From Polynucleobacter meluiroseus (GTDB lineage Bacteria; Pseudomonadota; Gammaproteobacteria; Burkholderiales; Burkholderiaceae): a stretch of 64,000 bases of DNA. Positions 41,983-51,121 of the stretch are shown here, one piece after another. The DNA is taken from the NCBI GenBank assembly GCA_945901245.1, contig CAMDKY010000001.1, positions 47,108 to 111,107 on the forward strand. Reading direction: 5' to 3'. Position 1 is the stretch's first letter. Each line of letters starts with the position of its first letter. The position numbers and the translations under genes are program-made. The notes beneath the pieces are model-generated. The model did not search any database. It was not told the DNA's origin and worked only from the letters and a program-made list of their open reading frames with translations.

Positions 41983-43320
41983 ATGAGCACACGCGAAGGT
42001 AGTTTAGAGGCCCCAACACGGCACCCCCTAGATTGGAAAAATCCAGAGTTCTATGACCGCGGTAATTTAGAGGCAGAAATGGAGCGGGTTTTTGATTTGT
42101 GCCACGGCTGCCGTCGGTGCTTAAGCTTGTGCGGCTCATTCCCTACCCTCTTTGATCTGATCGACGCCACCGAAGACGGCGAAGTTGAGCAGGTACAAAA
42201 GGCAGACTACCAGGCGGTTGTGGATCAATGTTATTTGTGCGACGTCTGTTACATGACCAAATGCCCTTACGTTCCACCCCATCCGTGGAATTTGGATTTC
42301 CCACACCTGATGTTGCGCGCTAAAGCCGTTGCGTTTAAAGAGGATAAAACTACCTTCCGCGATAAATTACTGTCTTCGACTGACAAGTTGGGTCACTTTG
42401 CGGGTATTCCGATCGTTACGCAAGCCGTCAATGCCGTAAACCATACTGGCGTTGCCCGCTTGGTGATGGAAGGCGCGCTTGGCGTAGATAAGAAGGCATG
42501 GATTCCAGAATACGCCTCCAAGACCTTTCCACAAATAGCTGAAAAGTCCACTGCATTCCCCGTCAAAGACGGCAATAAGACGCCAGGTAAAGTGGCTATT
42601 TATGCAACCTGCTATGTGAATTACAACGAGCCTGGCATTGGTCAAGACTTGATCAAAATTCTGCAACATAACGAAATTCCATATGAGCTGGTTGATAAAG
42701 AAGCTTGCTGCGGTATGCCTAAACTCGAGTTGGGTGACCTTCAATCGGTTGAAGAAAACAAGAACAAGAATATTCCGAAGCTGGCTAAATTAGCAAAAGA
42801 AGGTTATGCCATTCTGACGCCAATTCCATCGTGCACCTTGATGTTCAAACAAGAGTTACCACTGATGTTCCCAGATGATGCGGATGTTCAGTTAGTCAAG
42901 CAAGCCATGTGGGATCCATTTGAGTATTTGGTTGCACGTAACTCCGATGGCTTACTCAAGACCGATTACAAAACCGAATTAGGTCATGTCAGCTACCACG
43001 TTGCCTGCCACTCGCGCGTTCAAAATGTCGGGCAAAAAACCGCTGAAGCACTGAAGATGATTCCAGGGACCGAGGTCCATGTCGTCGAGCGTTGCTCCGG
43101 CCACTCCGGTACATGGGGTGTGAAGAAAGAGTTCCATGCCATGGCCATGAAGATTGGTAAGCCGGTATTTAAAAGCATGGCGGAGAACGAGCCTGATTAC
43201 ATCAGCTCCGATTGCCAGCTTGCCGGTCACCACATTGCGCAAGGCATGGAAGAGCTGGGCTTGCCTAAGTCGGCTATGGCGCACCCCCTCACCTTGATGG
43301 CAAAAGCCTACGGTCTCTAA
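41983..43320 (+). CDS. Heterodisulfide reductase/GlpC-like (Fe-S)-binding protein
   Basis: CHGCRRCLSLCGSFPTLFDLID, CYLCDVCYMTKCPYVPPHPW, CCGMPKLE, ERCSGHSGTWG. Confidence 0.92.
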   Translation: MSTREGSLEAPTRHPLDWKNPEFYDRGNLEAEMERVFDLCHGCRRCLSLCGSFPTLFDLIDATEDGEVEQVQKADYQAVVDQCYLCDVCYMTKCPYVPPHPWNLDFPHLMLRAKAVAFKEDKTTFRDKLLSSTDKLGHFAGIPIVTQAVNAVNHTGVARLVMEGALGVDKKAWIPEYASKTFPQIAEKSTAFPVKDGNKTPGKVAIYATCYVNYNEPGIGQDLIKILQHNEIPYELVDKEACCGMPKLELGDLQSVEENKNKNIPKLAKLAKEGYAILTPIPSCTLMFKQELPLMFPDDADVQLVKQAMWDPFEYLVARNSDGLLKTDYKTELGHVSYHVACHSRVQNVGQKTAEALKMIPGTEVHVVERCSGHSGTWGVKKEFHAMAMKIGKPVFKSMAENEPDYISSDCQLAGHHIAQGMEELGLPKSAMAHPLTLMAKAYGL

Positions 43321-43363
43321 CCGAATCTGATCAATACAAACTGAATACAGGAATATACGTACC

Positions 43364-43948
43364 ATGGCAAAAATTACCCGCGATAGCCTCTTAAGTTTAG
43401 AGGCGTACCACAAGGATCGCCCAGAAATTCGGGAGAAAGCGATTCAAGAGCGCCGTATGCGCACCGTGCATTTAGGCGAGCACCTCACCCTGATTTTTGA
43501 AAACGAATTCTTAATGCGTTATCAAATTCAAGAGATGCTGCGCGTGGAGAAAACCTTTGAAGAAGAAGGCATTCAAGATGAACTCGATGCCTACAATCCA
43601 CTCGTACCCGATGGCACCAACTTCAAAGCCACGATGATGCTCGAGTACCCCAATGAAGGTGACCGTAAAGTAGCCTTAGCTAAATTAGTTGGCGTTGAGG
43701 ACAAAATCTTTCTAGAGGTAGAGGGACAGCCCCGTGTCTACGGCTTGGCCGATGAAGACCTGGAGCGCTCGACCGCGGAAAAAACATCGGCAGTGCATTT
43801 CATGCGCTTTGAGCTCACACCTGACATGATTAAGGCCCTCAAAGCAGGCGCACAAATGATGGTGGGCTGTGATCACAAAGAGTACCCGATGCACGTTAAA
43901 ACCTTGCCGCCCGAGACTTTGGCTTCGCTCATTACCGATCTGAACTAA
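43364..43948 (+). CDS. DUF3501 family protein
   Basis: ITRDSLLSLEAYHKDRPEIREKAIQERRMRTVHLGEHLTLIFEN; downstream of the Fe-S protein. Confidence 0.85.
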   Translation: MAKITRDSLLSLEAYHKDRPEIREKAIQERRMRTVHLGEHLTLIFENEFLMRYQIQEMLRVEKTFEEEGIQDELDAYNPLVPDGTNFKATMMLEYPNEGDRKVALAKLVGVEDKIFLEVEGQPRVYGLADEDLERSTAEKTSAVHFMRFELTPDMIKALKAGAQMMVGCDHKEYPMHVKTLPPETLASLITDLN

Positions 43949-43980
43949 GCCGCCGTCTTCGAATGGCAAGCGATGCCCTT

Positions 43981-45099
43981 TTACGCTGCCAATAGCTCCA
44001 CTGCCGGAACAAAGTCCAGCTGTTGAGCACTAGCAACTGGCTCTGAGGCCAACTGACCGCGATGCACATTCAGGCCATTGCGCAAATGCACATCGTGATT
44101 CAGGGCAGCCACTAAACCCCGATTTGCCAATGCTTCCACAAATGGATAGGTTGCATTGGTCAAACCAAAGGTGGATGTACGCGCCACTGCCCCCGGCATA
44201 TTGGCGACGCAATAATGAATCACACCGCCCATCAAATAACTCGGATCGCTGTGCGTAGTTGGGCGAGATGTTTCAAAACAGCCGCCTTGGTCAATGGCTA
44301 CATCCACTACTACTGCTCCTGGCTTCATCTTGGCGACCATGCTGGCACTGACTAATTTAGGCGCCGCACCTCCCGGCAAGAGAACTGCACCAATGACCAC
44401 ATCGGCTGCATAGACTTCACGCTCAATCGACAGGGGATCGGAATAGTATGTCCGAACGCGATTGCCATAAGCGGCATCGATTTGACGCAGACGATCGAGG
44501 TCTTTATCGATGATGCAAACATCCGCGCCAATGCCAACGGCCATCTGCAAGGCGTTTCGACCTACTACACCCGCGCCCAAAATTACCACCTTCGCAGCTG
44601 CTACCCCCGGAATGCCCGCTAACAAGATGCCAGGCCCACCATGGCTCTTTTCCATTTGCGCAGCGGCTGCCTGAATCGACATCCGTCCTGCTACTTCACT
44701 CATCGGCGCTAATAAAGGCAAGGTGCCAGCGCGCGAGGTTACGGTTTCGTAGGCAATGCAAGTTGATCCAGAGCTCAGGAGTGCTTTGGTTTGTATTGGG
44801 TCTGGTGCCAGATGCAAGTATGTAAATAGGATTTGATCTTCACGTAACATCGCGCATTCTTGCGGCTGCGGCTCTTTGACTTTCACGACCAATTGGGATT
44901 TTGCATACACTTCAGTAGCGCTCTCCACTAAAGAGGCGCCAGCAGAACGATAGAGTTCATCCGTCAGGCCAATCTGCTGACCAGCGCCACGCTGAATCAA
45001 TACAGCATGACCCTGGGCTACTAACCCGCTGACATTTCCCGGGGTCAAGCCGACCCGAAATTCATTGTCTTTTACTTCGCTTGGTACGCCAATAATCAT
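43981..45099 (-). CDS. ald: Alanine dehydrogenase
   Basis: MIIGVPSEVKDNEFRVGLTPGNVSGLVAQGHAVLIQRGAGQQIGLTDELY; GAGVVGRNALQMAVGIGADV; AAGGAG SD. Confidence 0.96.
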   Translation of the reverse strand: MIIGVPSEVKDNEFRVGLTPGNVSGLVAQGHAVLIQRGAGQQIGLTDELYRSAGASLVESATEVYAKSQLVVKVKEPQPQECAMLREDQILFTYLHLAPDPIQTKALLSSGSTCIAYETVTSRAGTLPLLAPMSEVAGRMSIQAAAAQMEKSHGGPGILLAGIPGVAAAKVVILGAGVVGRNALQMAVGIGADVCIIDKDLDRLRQIDAAYGNRVRTYYSDPLSIEREVYAADVVIGAVLLPGGAAPKLVSASMVAKMKPGAVVVDVAIDQGGCFETSRPTTHSDPSYLMGGVIHYCVANMPGAVARTSTFGLTNATYPFVEALANRGLVAALNHDVHLRNGLNVHRGQLASEPVASAQQLDFVPAVELLAA

Positions 45100-45109
45100 G
45101 TGATGCTCC

Positions 45110-46480
45110 TTATTTCAGTTTATTTTTACGATGCAGGCCTAAGACGTAATACATAGCGACATAGACCACCAATAAGCACGGACCCAAAATCAAGGCGGCG
45201 CGTGCATCCTCATGCAAGCCCATCAAGACAATGACGAGCGCAATGAAGGCTAGAGCAAACCAGGAGGAGTATGGCCACCATGGCGTGCGATAACTCAGAC
45301 TCTTGGCTTCTGCTGGAGTCAGCGATTTTCTAAAACGCATTTGGGTATAGAGAATGGCAATCCAAACCATCAGTCCAATAAAGGTCACTGCCGCCATGAC
45401 GTACTGGAACGCCTTATCCGGAACGAAGTAGTTCAGAACCACGCCAATCATCGGCACCATGACAGCGGCCATCACGGCCCGGTGCGGCACGCCATTCTCA
45501 GAGAGGTGGGCAAACTTTTCGGGGGCATAGCCATTGATCGATAGGGAATAAAGCAGTCGCCCGCCACTGAAAATGCCGGCATTGCATGAAGACAGCGCTG
45601 CCGTTATCACCACGAAATTAACAATGCCAGCAGCTTCGCGCAAACCCAAGCGCTCGAACATCACGACAAATGGACTGCCTTGCTGCCCTACCTCATTCCA
45701 GGGAAAGATCGCCAAGATAACCAAGATGGCGCCCATATAAAAGATCAAGATTCGCCATGCAAGCGAGTCAATTGCCATCGGAATGGTTTTCTTGGGATTC
45801 TCTGCTTCGCCAGCGGAGAGGCCAATCATTTCAATGCCAACGTAGGCAAAGAGGACCATCTGTAAGGACATCAATAAGCCGCCTATTCCATTTGGAAAGA
45901 AGCCGCCATGGATCCACAAGTTATCAAAACCCAGTGGTACCCAGTCATTGGTAAAGCCAAAGAACACAACCGCTGCCCCCATCGCAATCAAGGCGATGAT
46001 GGCGACGACTTTAATTAAAGAGAACCAAAACTCAAACTCCCCAAAGAGCCGAACCGCAATCATGTTGATGAGCCCCATCAAAATGATTGATGACAGCGCC
46101 CAGACCCATTGCGGCATATCCGGAAACCAAATGCCCATGTAGATTCCCACGGCAGTGACTTCCGCAATGCTGACCACAATCCAATAGGTCCAATAGCCCC
46201 AGCCCACCATGTATCCCGCAAGGGGTCCTACATAGGAATTGGCATAGGCAGCAAAGGAGCCAGCGACGGGCTCATGCACGGCCATTTCACCCAGCGTGCG
46301 CAGCACAATAAAGGCCACAATCCCTGCTAGCAAATACCCCAAGAGAATGGAAGGACCTGCGAGTTGAATCGCACTAGCGGAGCCAAGAAAAAGTCCAACA
46401 CCAATGGTCGAACCCAATGCCATGAGGCGAATGTGCCGTACTTTCAGATGGCGTTTTAAGCCTGTTTGTTCTGTCTGCAA
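45110..46480 (-). CDS. APC-family amino acid permease
   Basis: LKRHLKVRHIRLMALGSTIGVGLFLGSASAIQLAGPSILLGYLLAGIVAFIVLRTLGEMAV; TTG start at 46480 preferred: AAAAGGAGG-TTTCTC-TTG-CAGACAGAACAAACAGGC. Confidence 0.92.
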   Translation of the reverse strand: MQTEQTGLKRHLKVRHIRLMALGSTIGVGLFLGSASAIQLAGPSILLGYLLAGIVAFIVLRTLGEMAVHEPVAGSFAAYANSYVGPLAGYMVGWGYWTYWIVVSIAEVTAVGIYMGIWFPDMPQWVWALSSIILMGLINMIAVRLFGEFEFWFSLIKVVAIIALIAMGAAVVFFGFTNDWVPLGFDNLWIHGGFFPNGIGGLLMSLQMVLFAYVGIEMIGLSAGEAENPKKTIPMAIDSLAWRILIFYMGAILVILAIFPWNEVGQQGSPFVVMFERLGLREAAGIVNFVVITAALSSCNAGIFSGGRLLYSLSINGYAPEKFAHLSENGVPHRAVMAAVMVPMIGVVLNYFVPDKAFQYVMAAVTFIGLMVWIAILYTQMRFRKSLTPAEAKSLSYRTPWWPYSSWFALAFIALVIVLMGLHEDARAALILGPCLLVVYVAMYYVLGLHRKNKLK

Positions 46481-46737
46481 GAGAAACCTCCTTTTCGTTT
46501 TGATGTTGGTCATGCACCAACGCAACGAAGTCTAGGCAGGAGTTGGGCGCAGTACTAGCCCTTAAAAATTCATTAAATATGCAAAACTAAAAAAATGCCA
46601 AAGGAATAAAAAGGGAGAGCCCTTGAATCAGGAGATGGATAGCAAAATAAATATTGCTTCCTACAACAAAATATGAAATTTCTTACAGGGCATTCCCTAG
46701 GCTTGTTTGCGCTCTTTGGGAATGAAATGGAATTGAT

Positions 46738-47523
46738 TTACTCGGATACGCTGTGTTGCATCCGTATCAACGAGAGAACTTCAGCAGCAGCAACCAAACC
46801 GGCTGCTGCCGTGACAGTTACCGCCGAGCCATAACCAGAGCAGGCTAAACCGCCGGTAGCAGCGCCGGCGCGGGGTTCTTTTGAATACACCGCCCGAATG
46901 CCCATCTTCTTTTTTAAATCACGCGAGAAGCCATGATCGGTTCGCAGTCCAACGCGCACCTTAGCGAGCAGTGCATCTTGCTCCGTTCTGGATAAATCAT
47001 CGCAGCGCAGTTGGGTCGGATCAGCTTTGCCACCAGAGGCACCGCACATGACGAGTAAACGTTGATTTGCCACACTCCAGGCTGCAAGGGCAATTTTGAC
47101 TTGCACTGAATCGGTTGCATCTAAAACGATGGCACCCTTTGGAATCAATGCATCGAGCGTATCGGGCTCTAAAAAAGCATCGTGGCAGGTTAGCTGTATA
47201 TGGGGATTGATTTGGGTAATGCGCTGCGCCATTGCGTCCACTTTGGCCTTGCCATACTCACCATCAAGGGCGTGCAACTGGCGATTGGTATTACTTTCAG
47301 CAATGTGGTCAAAATCAATTAAGACTAAATGGCCAATTGCGGACCTTGCGAGGGCTTCAGCAGCCCAAGAACCAACGCCGCCCAAACCAGCAACCACTAC
47401 CGTAGCTTGTTGAAACTGGGCTTGAGCAGCTTCGCCGTATAAACGGGCCACCCCGCCAAACCGGCGATCCATTGGGCTAGAGTCCTGCTCCGGTGTTGGT
47501 GCTTGAAAGTTCGCCATCGTCAT
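46738..47523 (-). CDS. tcdA: tRNA threonylcarbamoyladenosine dehydratase
   Basis: [66 protein letters not shown]. Confidence 0.93.
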   Translation of the reverse strand: MTMANFQAPTPEQDSSPMDRRFGGVARLYGEAAQAQFQQATVVVAGLGGVGSWAAEALARSAIGHLVLIDFDHIAESNTNRQLHALDGEYGKAKVDAMAQRITQINPHIQLTCHDAFLEPDTLDALIPKGAIVLDATDSVQVKIALAAWSVANQRLLVMCGASGGKADPTQLRCDDLSRTEQDALLAKVRVGLRTDHGFSRDLKKKMGIRAVYSKEPRAGAATGGLACSGYGSAVTVTAAAGLVAAAEVLSLIRMQHSVSE

Positions 47524-47545
47524 CGCTTCTCTTTATACTGAAAAC

Positions 47546-48181
47546 ATGGAATCCATTGCTGAATTACGTAAAAACTACACCCGCGGTGAACTGTCGGAGC
47601 AAGACGTACCGCAGGAACCCTTCCGTCTTTTTCAGACTTGGTTCGAGCAAGCGGTCCAGGCAGAGTGCCCCGAGCCCAATGCAATGGCATTAGCAACCGC
47701 AAATCAAGCCGGCATTCCATCTGTACGTATTGTCCTATTAAAAGCTGCAGACCAGGGTAGTTTTACTTTCTTCACCAATTACGAAAGCCAAAAGGGCAAA
47801 GAGCTGGCTGCGCAGCCCCATGCATCCTTACTCTTTCATTGGCATGAGCTAGAGCGGCAGGTTCGCATCAGCGGTACCGTTGAGCGCGTTAGCGCCGCTG
47901 AAAGCGATGCCTACTTTCATTCCAGGCCTCCAGCTTCACGCATTGGTGCATGGGCCTCCCCCCAAAGTAGTGCAATTCCCAATCGCCAATTTTTAGAAGA
48001 TCAAGAGCAGCAGTTCAAAGCAGAGCATGGTGATAACCCACCTCGCCCACCCCATTGGGGCGGGTATCGTTTGATACCAACTCAAATTGAATTTTGGCAA
48101 GGCAGACCTTCGCGCCTGCACGATCGCATTTGCTATAGCCGTACCGCTAGCGGCTGGTCAATTACACGACTAGCGCCTTAA
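47546..48181 (+). CDS. pdxH: Pyridoxamine 5'-phosphate oxidase
   Basis: [31 protein letters not shown]...[32 protein letters not shown]. Confidence 0.96.
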   Translation: MESIAELRKNYTRGELSEQDVPQEPFRLFQTWFEQAVQAECPEPNAMALATANQAGIPSVRIVLLKAADQGSFTFFTNYESQKGKELAAQPHASLLFHWHELERQVRISGTVERVSAAESDAYFHSRPPASRIGAWASPQSSAIPNRQFLEDQEQQFKAEHGDNPPRPPHWGGYRLIPTQIEFWQGRPSRLHDRICYSRTASGWSITRLAP

Positions 48182-48738
48182 TTAAAAGCGGGATTAATCA
48201 AGCTTTTTAAAGTAGCGCGAAACTTAGCCAATTTGGGTGCAACGACCGCCATGCAATACCCTTGCCCCGGGTGCTGGACAAAATAATTCTGGTGGTAATC
48301 CTCGGCTGGATAAAAAATCGGAGCCGGGGCAATGATGGTGACAATCGGCCTTGGAAAGATTTTTTCATCGCTTAATTCTGTCAGCATCGCTTGTGCACAT
48401 TCCATTTGCGCATCGGAGTGCGTGAAGATAACGGAACGGTAGCGCGCGCCAACATCATGACCTTGGTAATTGAGGGTAGTTGGGTCGTGGATCACAAAAA
48501 AGATGGTGAGAATGTCCCGATAAGAAACGATCGCTGGATCAAACTGGATTTGCACAACTTCGGCATGGCCAGTCGTTTCCGAGCATACGGCTTCGTAGTT
48601 TGGGTTTGTGTCGTGGCCACCTGCATAGCCAGATACAACCGAATGCACGCCGCGTACCTGCTGATAGACCGCCTCTAGACACCAAAAGCAGCCACCCCCG
48701 AGGGTTGCTGTCTCAAAAGTTATTTGTTTTTTATCCAT
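48178..48738 (-). CDS. msrA: Peptide-methionine (S)-S-oxide reductase MsrA
   Basis: [31 protein letters not shown]. Confidence 0.96.
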   Translation of the reverse strand: MDKKQITFETATLGGGCFWCLEAVYQQVRGVHSVVSGYAGGHDTNPNYEAVCSETTGHAEVVQIQFDPAIVSYRDILTIFFVIHDPTTLNYQGHDVGARYRSVIFTHSDAQMECAQAMLTELSDEKIFPRPIVTIIAPAPIFYPAEDYHQNYFVQHPGQGYCMAVVAPKLAKFRATLKSLINPAFN

Positions 48739-48808
48739 GGCTTTATCCTAATGCCTTATTGCTATATTTGCACAAACTCACTTAGACCCGTCAAACTGAT
48801 ATCCCTCT

Positions 48809-50224
48809 ATGAATCGCCTGACCATCCAGCTTGATGAAATCCGCGCAGCGTATGCAGCGGAGCCGCACTCCACGATTGAAAAGCGCCTGGAGCGGATTGG
48901 CCGAGTGGAGGCAATGCTGCGCGCCAATGAAGAAAAGCTCTGCAAAGCAGTAGCCGCTGACTTTGGTCACCGCCATCCGATGGAAACCCAGCTGGCAGAA
49001 CTCAGTCAAATTTATCAGGCCTGCCGATATACCAAAAAACACCTCAAAGAATGGCTCAAACCCGTTCATTTAGAGACGCCGGCTTACCTGTCTAGCTCGA
49101 CTGCTTGGATGCAAGCCCAGCCCAAGGGCATTGTGGGCATCATGAGTCCCTGGAACTACCCCATCTTGTTGGCGCTTGCGCCGGCCATTGCCGCATTGGC
49201 TGCCGGTAACCGCGTTTGGCTCAAACCATCCGAACGAAGCAGTCGTACCTCTGGTTTTTTGGCTTCTCTAATTCAGGAGTACTTTCATTTCACTGAATTT
49301 AATGTGACGACGGGCGATGCCAACACCGCAGCTGATTTTGCAGCCCTTCCTTTTGATCACCTTTTCTTTAGTGGCAGCACTGCCATCGGCAAAAAAGTGA
49401 TGCGCGCTACTGCCGACAATCTGGTGCCAGTGACTTTAGAGCTGGGTGGCAAGTCCCCTGCCCTGGTGGATGCCTCAGCTAATTTACGGGATGCAGCCAG
49501 CAGCATTGTGTATGGCAAATTACTCAATAGCGGGCAAACCTGCATTGCCCCAGATTACGTTCTGGTTAGCGAGCAACAACACGATGTGCTCCTAGCTGAA
49601 CTCATGAAGGCGGCACAAACTCAATTTGCTAAACCTGAAATGCTCACGGGCCCAATTGATCCAGAGCAAACGGCGCGCTGGCATTTTTTAGTCGCCGATG
49701 CCATCGCCCGTGGTGCAACCGCCACACCATTACTAGAACCTAGTACCGAGTCAGAACGGGTTTTTGAACCGGTGGTGCTGAGCAAGGTTTCTCCGGAATC
49801 CGCCGTGATGAAAGAAGAAATCTTCGGCCCCATTCTGCCCATTATCACAGTGAGTGATGGCGCAGCCAGCACAACAGCGATGATCGATTTCATTAATGGC
49901 GGCAACTCACCCACGCCACTGGCACTCTACTGGTTTGGAAAGAATAAGGCGAACCTCAATCGCGTGATTGCCGATACCCGCTCTGGTGGCATCACCGTCA
50001 ATGACGTCTTATTGCATGCCGCATGTGATGGCATCCCCTTTGGTGGCATTGGGTCTAGCGGTATGGGTTCTTATCACGGCAAAGCCGGATTTGATGCCTT
50101 CAGTCACTACAAGCCAATACTTCAGGTGCGCGGTTTATTTGGGCTTAATTGGTTACGCGGTACTAGCGCAGTACACCCACCCTATGGAAAAAAAGTAGCG
50201 CGCTTATTAAAACAACTCAAATAG
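48809..50224 (+). CDS. Aldehyde dehydrogenase family protein (coniferyl-aldehyde-dehydrogenase-like)
   Basis: GIVGIMSPWNYPILLALAPAIAALAAGNRVWLKPSE, VTLELGGKSPALVDASA, NSGQTCIAPDYVLV. Confidence 0.92.
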   Translation: MNRLTIQLDEIRAAYAAEPHSTIEKRLERIGRVEAMLRANEEKLCKAVAADFGHRHPMETQLAELSQIYQACRYTKKHLKEWLKPVHLETPAYLSSSTAWMQAQPKGIVGIMSPWNYPILLALAPAIAALAAGNRVWLKPSERSSRTSGFLASLIQEYFHFTEFNVTTGDANTAADFAALPFDHLFFSGSTAIGKKVMRATADNLVPVTLELGGKSPALVDASANLRDAASSIVYGKLLNSGQTCIAPDYVLVSEQQHDVLLAELMKAAQTQFAKPEMLTGPIDPEQTARWHFLVADAIARGATATPLLEPSTESERVFEPVVLSKVSPESAVMKEEIFGPILPIITVSDGAASTTAMIDFINGGNSPTPLALYWFGKNKANLNRVIADTRSGGITVNDVLLHAACDGIPFGGIGSSGMGSYHGKAGFDAFSHYKPILQVRGLFGLNWLRGTSAVHPPYGKKVARLLKQLK

Positions 50225-50887
50225 TAAACGCAGACTAAAGGCAATAAAGAGTGTGCCGGTCGCTAGCCATATACCCGTTGCAATTTGGGGATGGTGACTA
50301 ACCCAACCCAAGCAGTATTGTCCTGCTCCAATCAAGATCACTAAATAGGCGACGCTGATCAGCTGGGTTATTACCGCAAGGTAGAGAAAACTCAGTGCCG
50401 GCTGGTGAAAGCCAGGATCAACGAACTGCGTAAAAAACGACACGAAAAAGAAAATAGCTTTGGGATTGGTAAGCGCTAGCAGTAATGCCGCCAAAAAAGG
50501 GGGCAAGCGCATGATTCCGCCTGCCTGCGATACGCTCGGCGTCTCTGTTGTTACTTCTTTCGCCTGAAAACGTTTCAAGCCGCTACGGATAATCCCAAGA
50601 CCCAGCCATGCCAAATAAATGGCGCCCGATAAGCGCAGCAGATTGTAGGTAAGCGGAGATGATGCAAGTACGGTCGCCGCACCGAGAGCAACGCTGAGCA
50701 TGATGATGGAGTCGCCCACCACAATCCCAGCTGAGGCCCAGAGGCCTTTACGCCATCCTCGCTCAGCGGATACAGCTAAAACATAGAGGGAGTTGGGTCC
50801 CGGCAAGAGAATAATCAGAATTGCGCCCAGTACATAGCTGGGAAAGTGGATGATGCCGATGTCTGACCAATGCAGTAAAAAACCCAT
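50207..50887 (-). CDS. LysE/RhtB/LeuE family amino acid exporter
   Basis: LLPGPNSLYVLAVSAERGWRKGLWASAGIVVGDSIIM; six TM segments. Confidence 0.9.
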   Translation of the reverse strand: MGFLLHWSDIGIIHFPSYVLGAILIILLPGPNSLYVLAVSAERGWRKGLWASAGIVVGDSIIMLSVALGAATVLASSPLTYNLLRLSGAIYLAWLGLGIIRSGLKRFQAKEVTTETPSVSQAGGIMRLPPFLAALLLALTNPKAIFFFVSFFTQFVDPGFHQPALSFLYLAVITQLISVAYLVILIGAGQYCLGWVSHHPQIATGIWLATGTLFIAFSLRLLFELF

Positions 50888-51038
50888 GAACCGATCATAA
50901 TCAGAAAAATCGCCCTAGGGATTGCCCTTAGAAAAGAACCATGTCATAATGAAGGGCTTTTTGAAACATCGTCCCCAGCAATTTACATATTCAGCGAATC
51001 AGTTTAGTAGCCATAAACAACACCGCTGCCGCTTGTCT

Positions 51039-51114
51039 GATGGTCGATGCCCTAGACCATCGCGCCCTTTAAAACACTGAGGCGCACAACCGGAGACATC
51101 CCCGATGGGGATGT
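51039..51114 (+). promoter_or_regulatory. Two-hairpin 5' leader of the DEAD-box helicase gene
   Basis: GATGGTC-N9-GACCATC (51039-51061) and ACATCCCC-GAT-GGGGATGT (51096-51114), the second ending 7 nt before ATG 51122. Confidence 0.5.
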
Positions 51115-51121
51115 AATTTGC

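Noticed and set aside
46505-46521. GTTGGT-CATGC-ACCAAC hairpin enclosing an ATG of the permease ORF
   Set aside because: The more likely start is the downstream TTG at 46480 with a strong SD, so the hairpin is not around the true start codon; its role is unsupported
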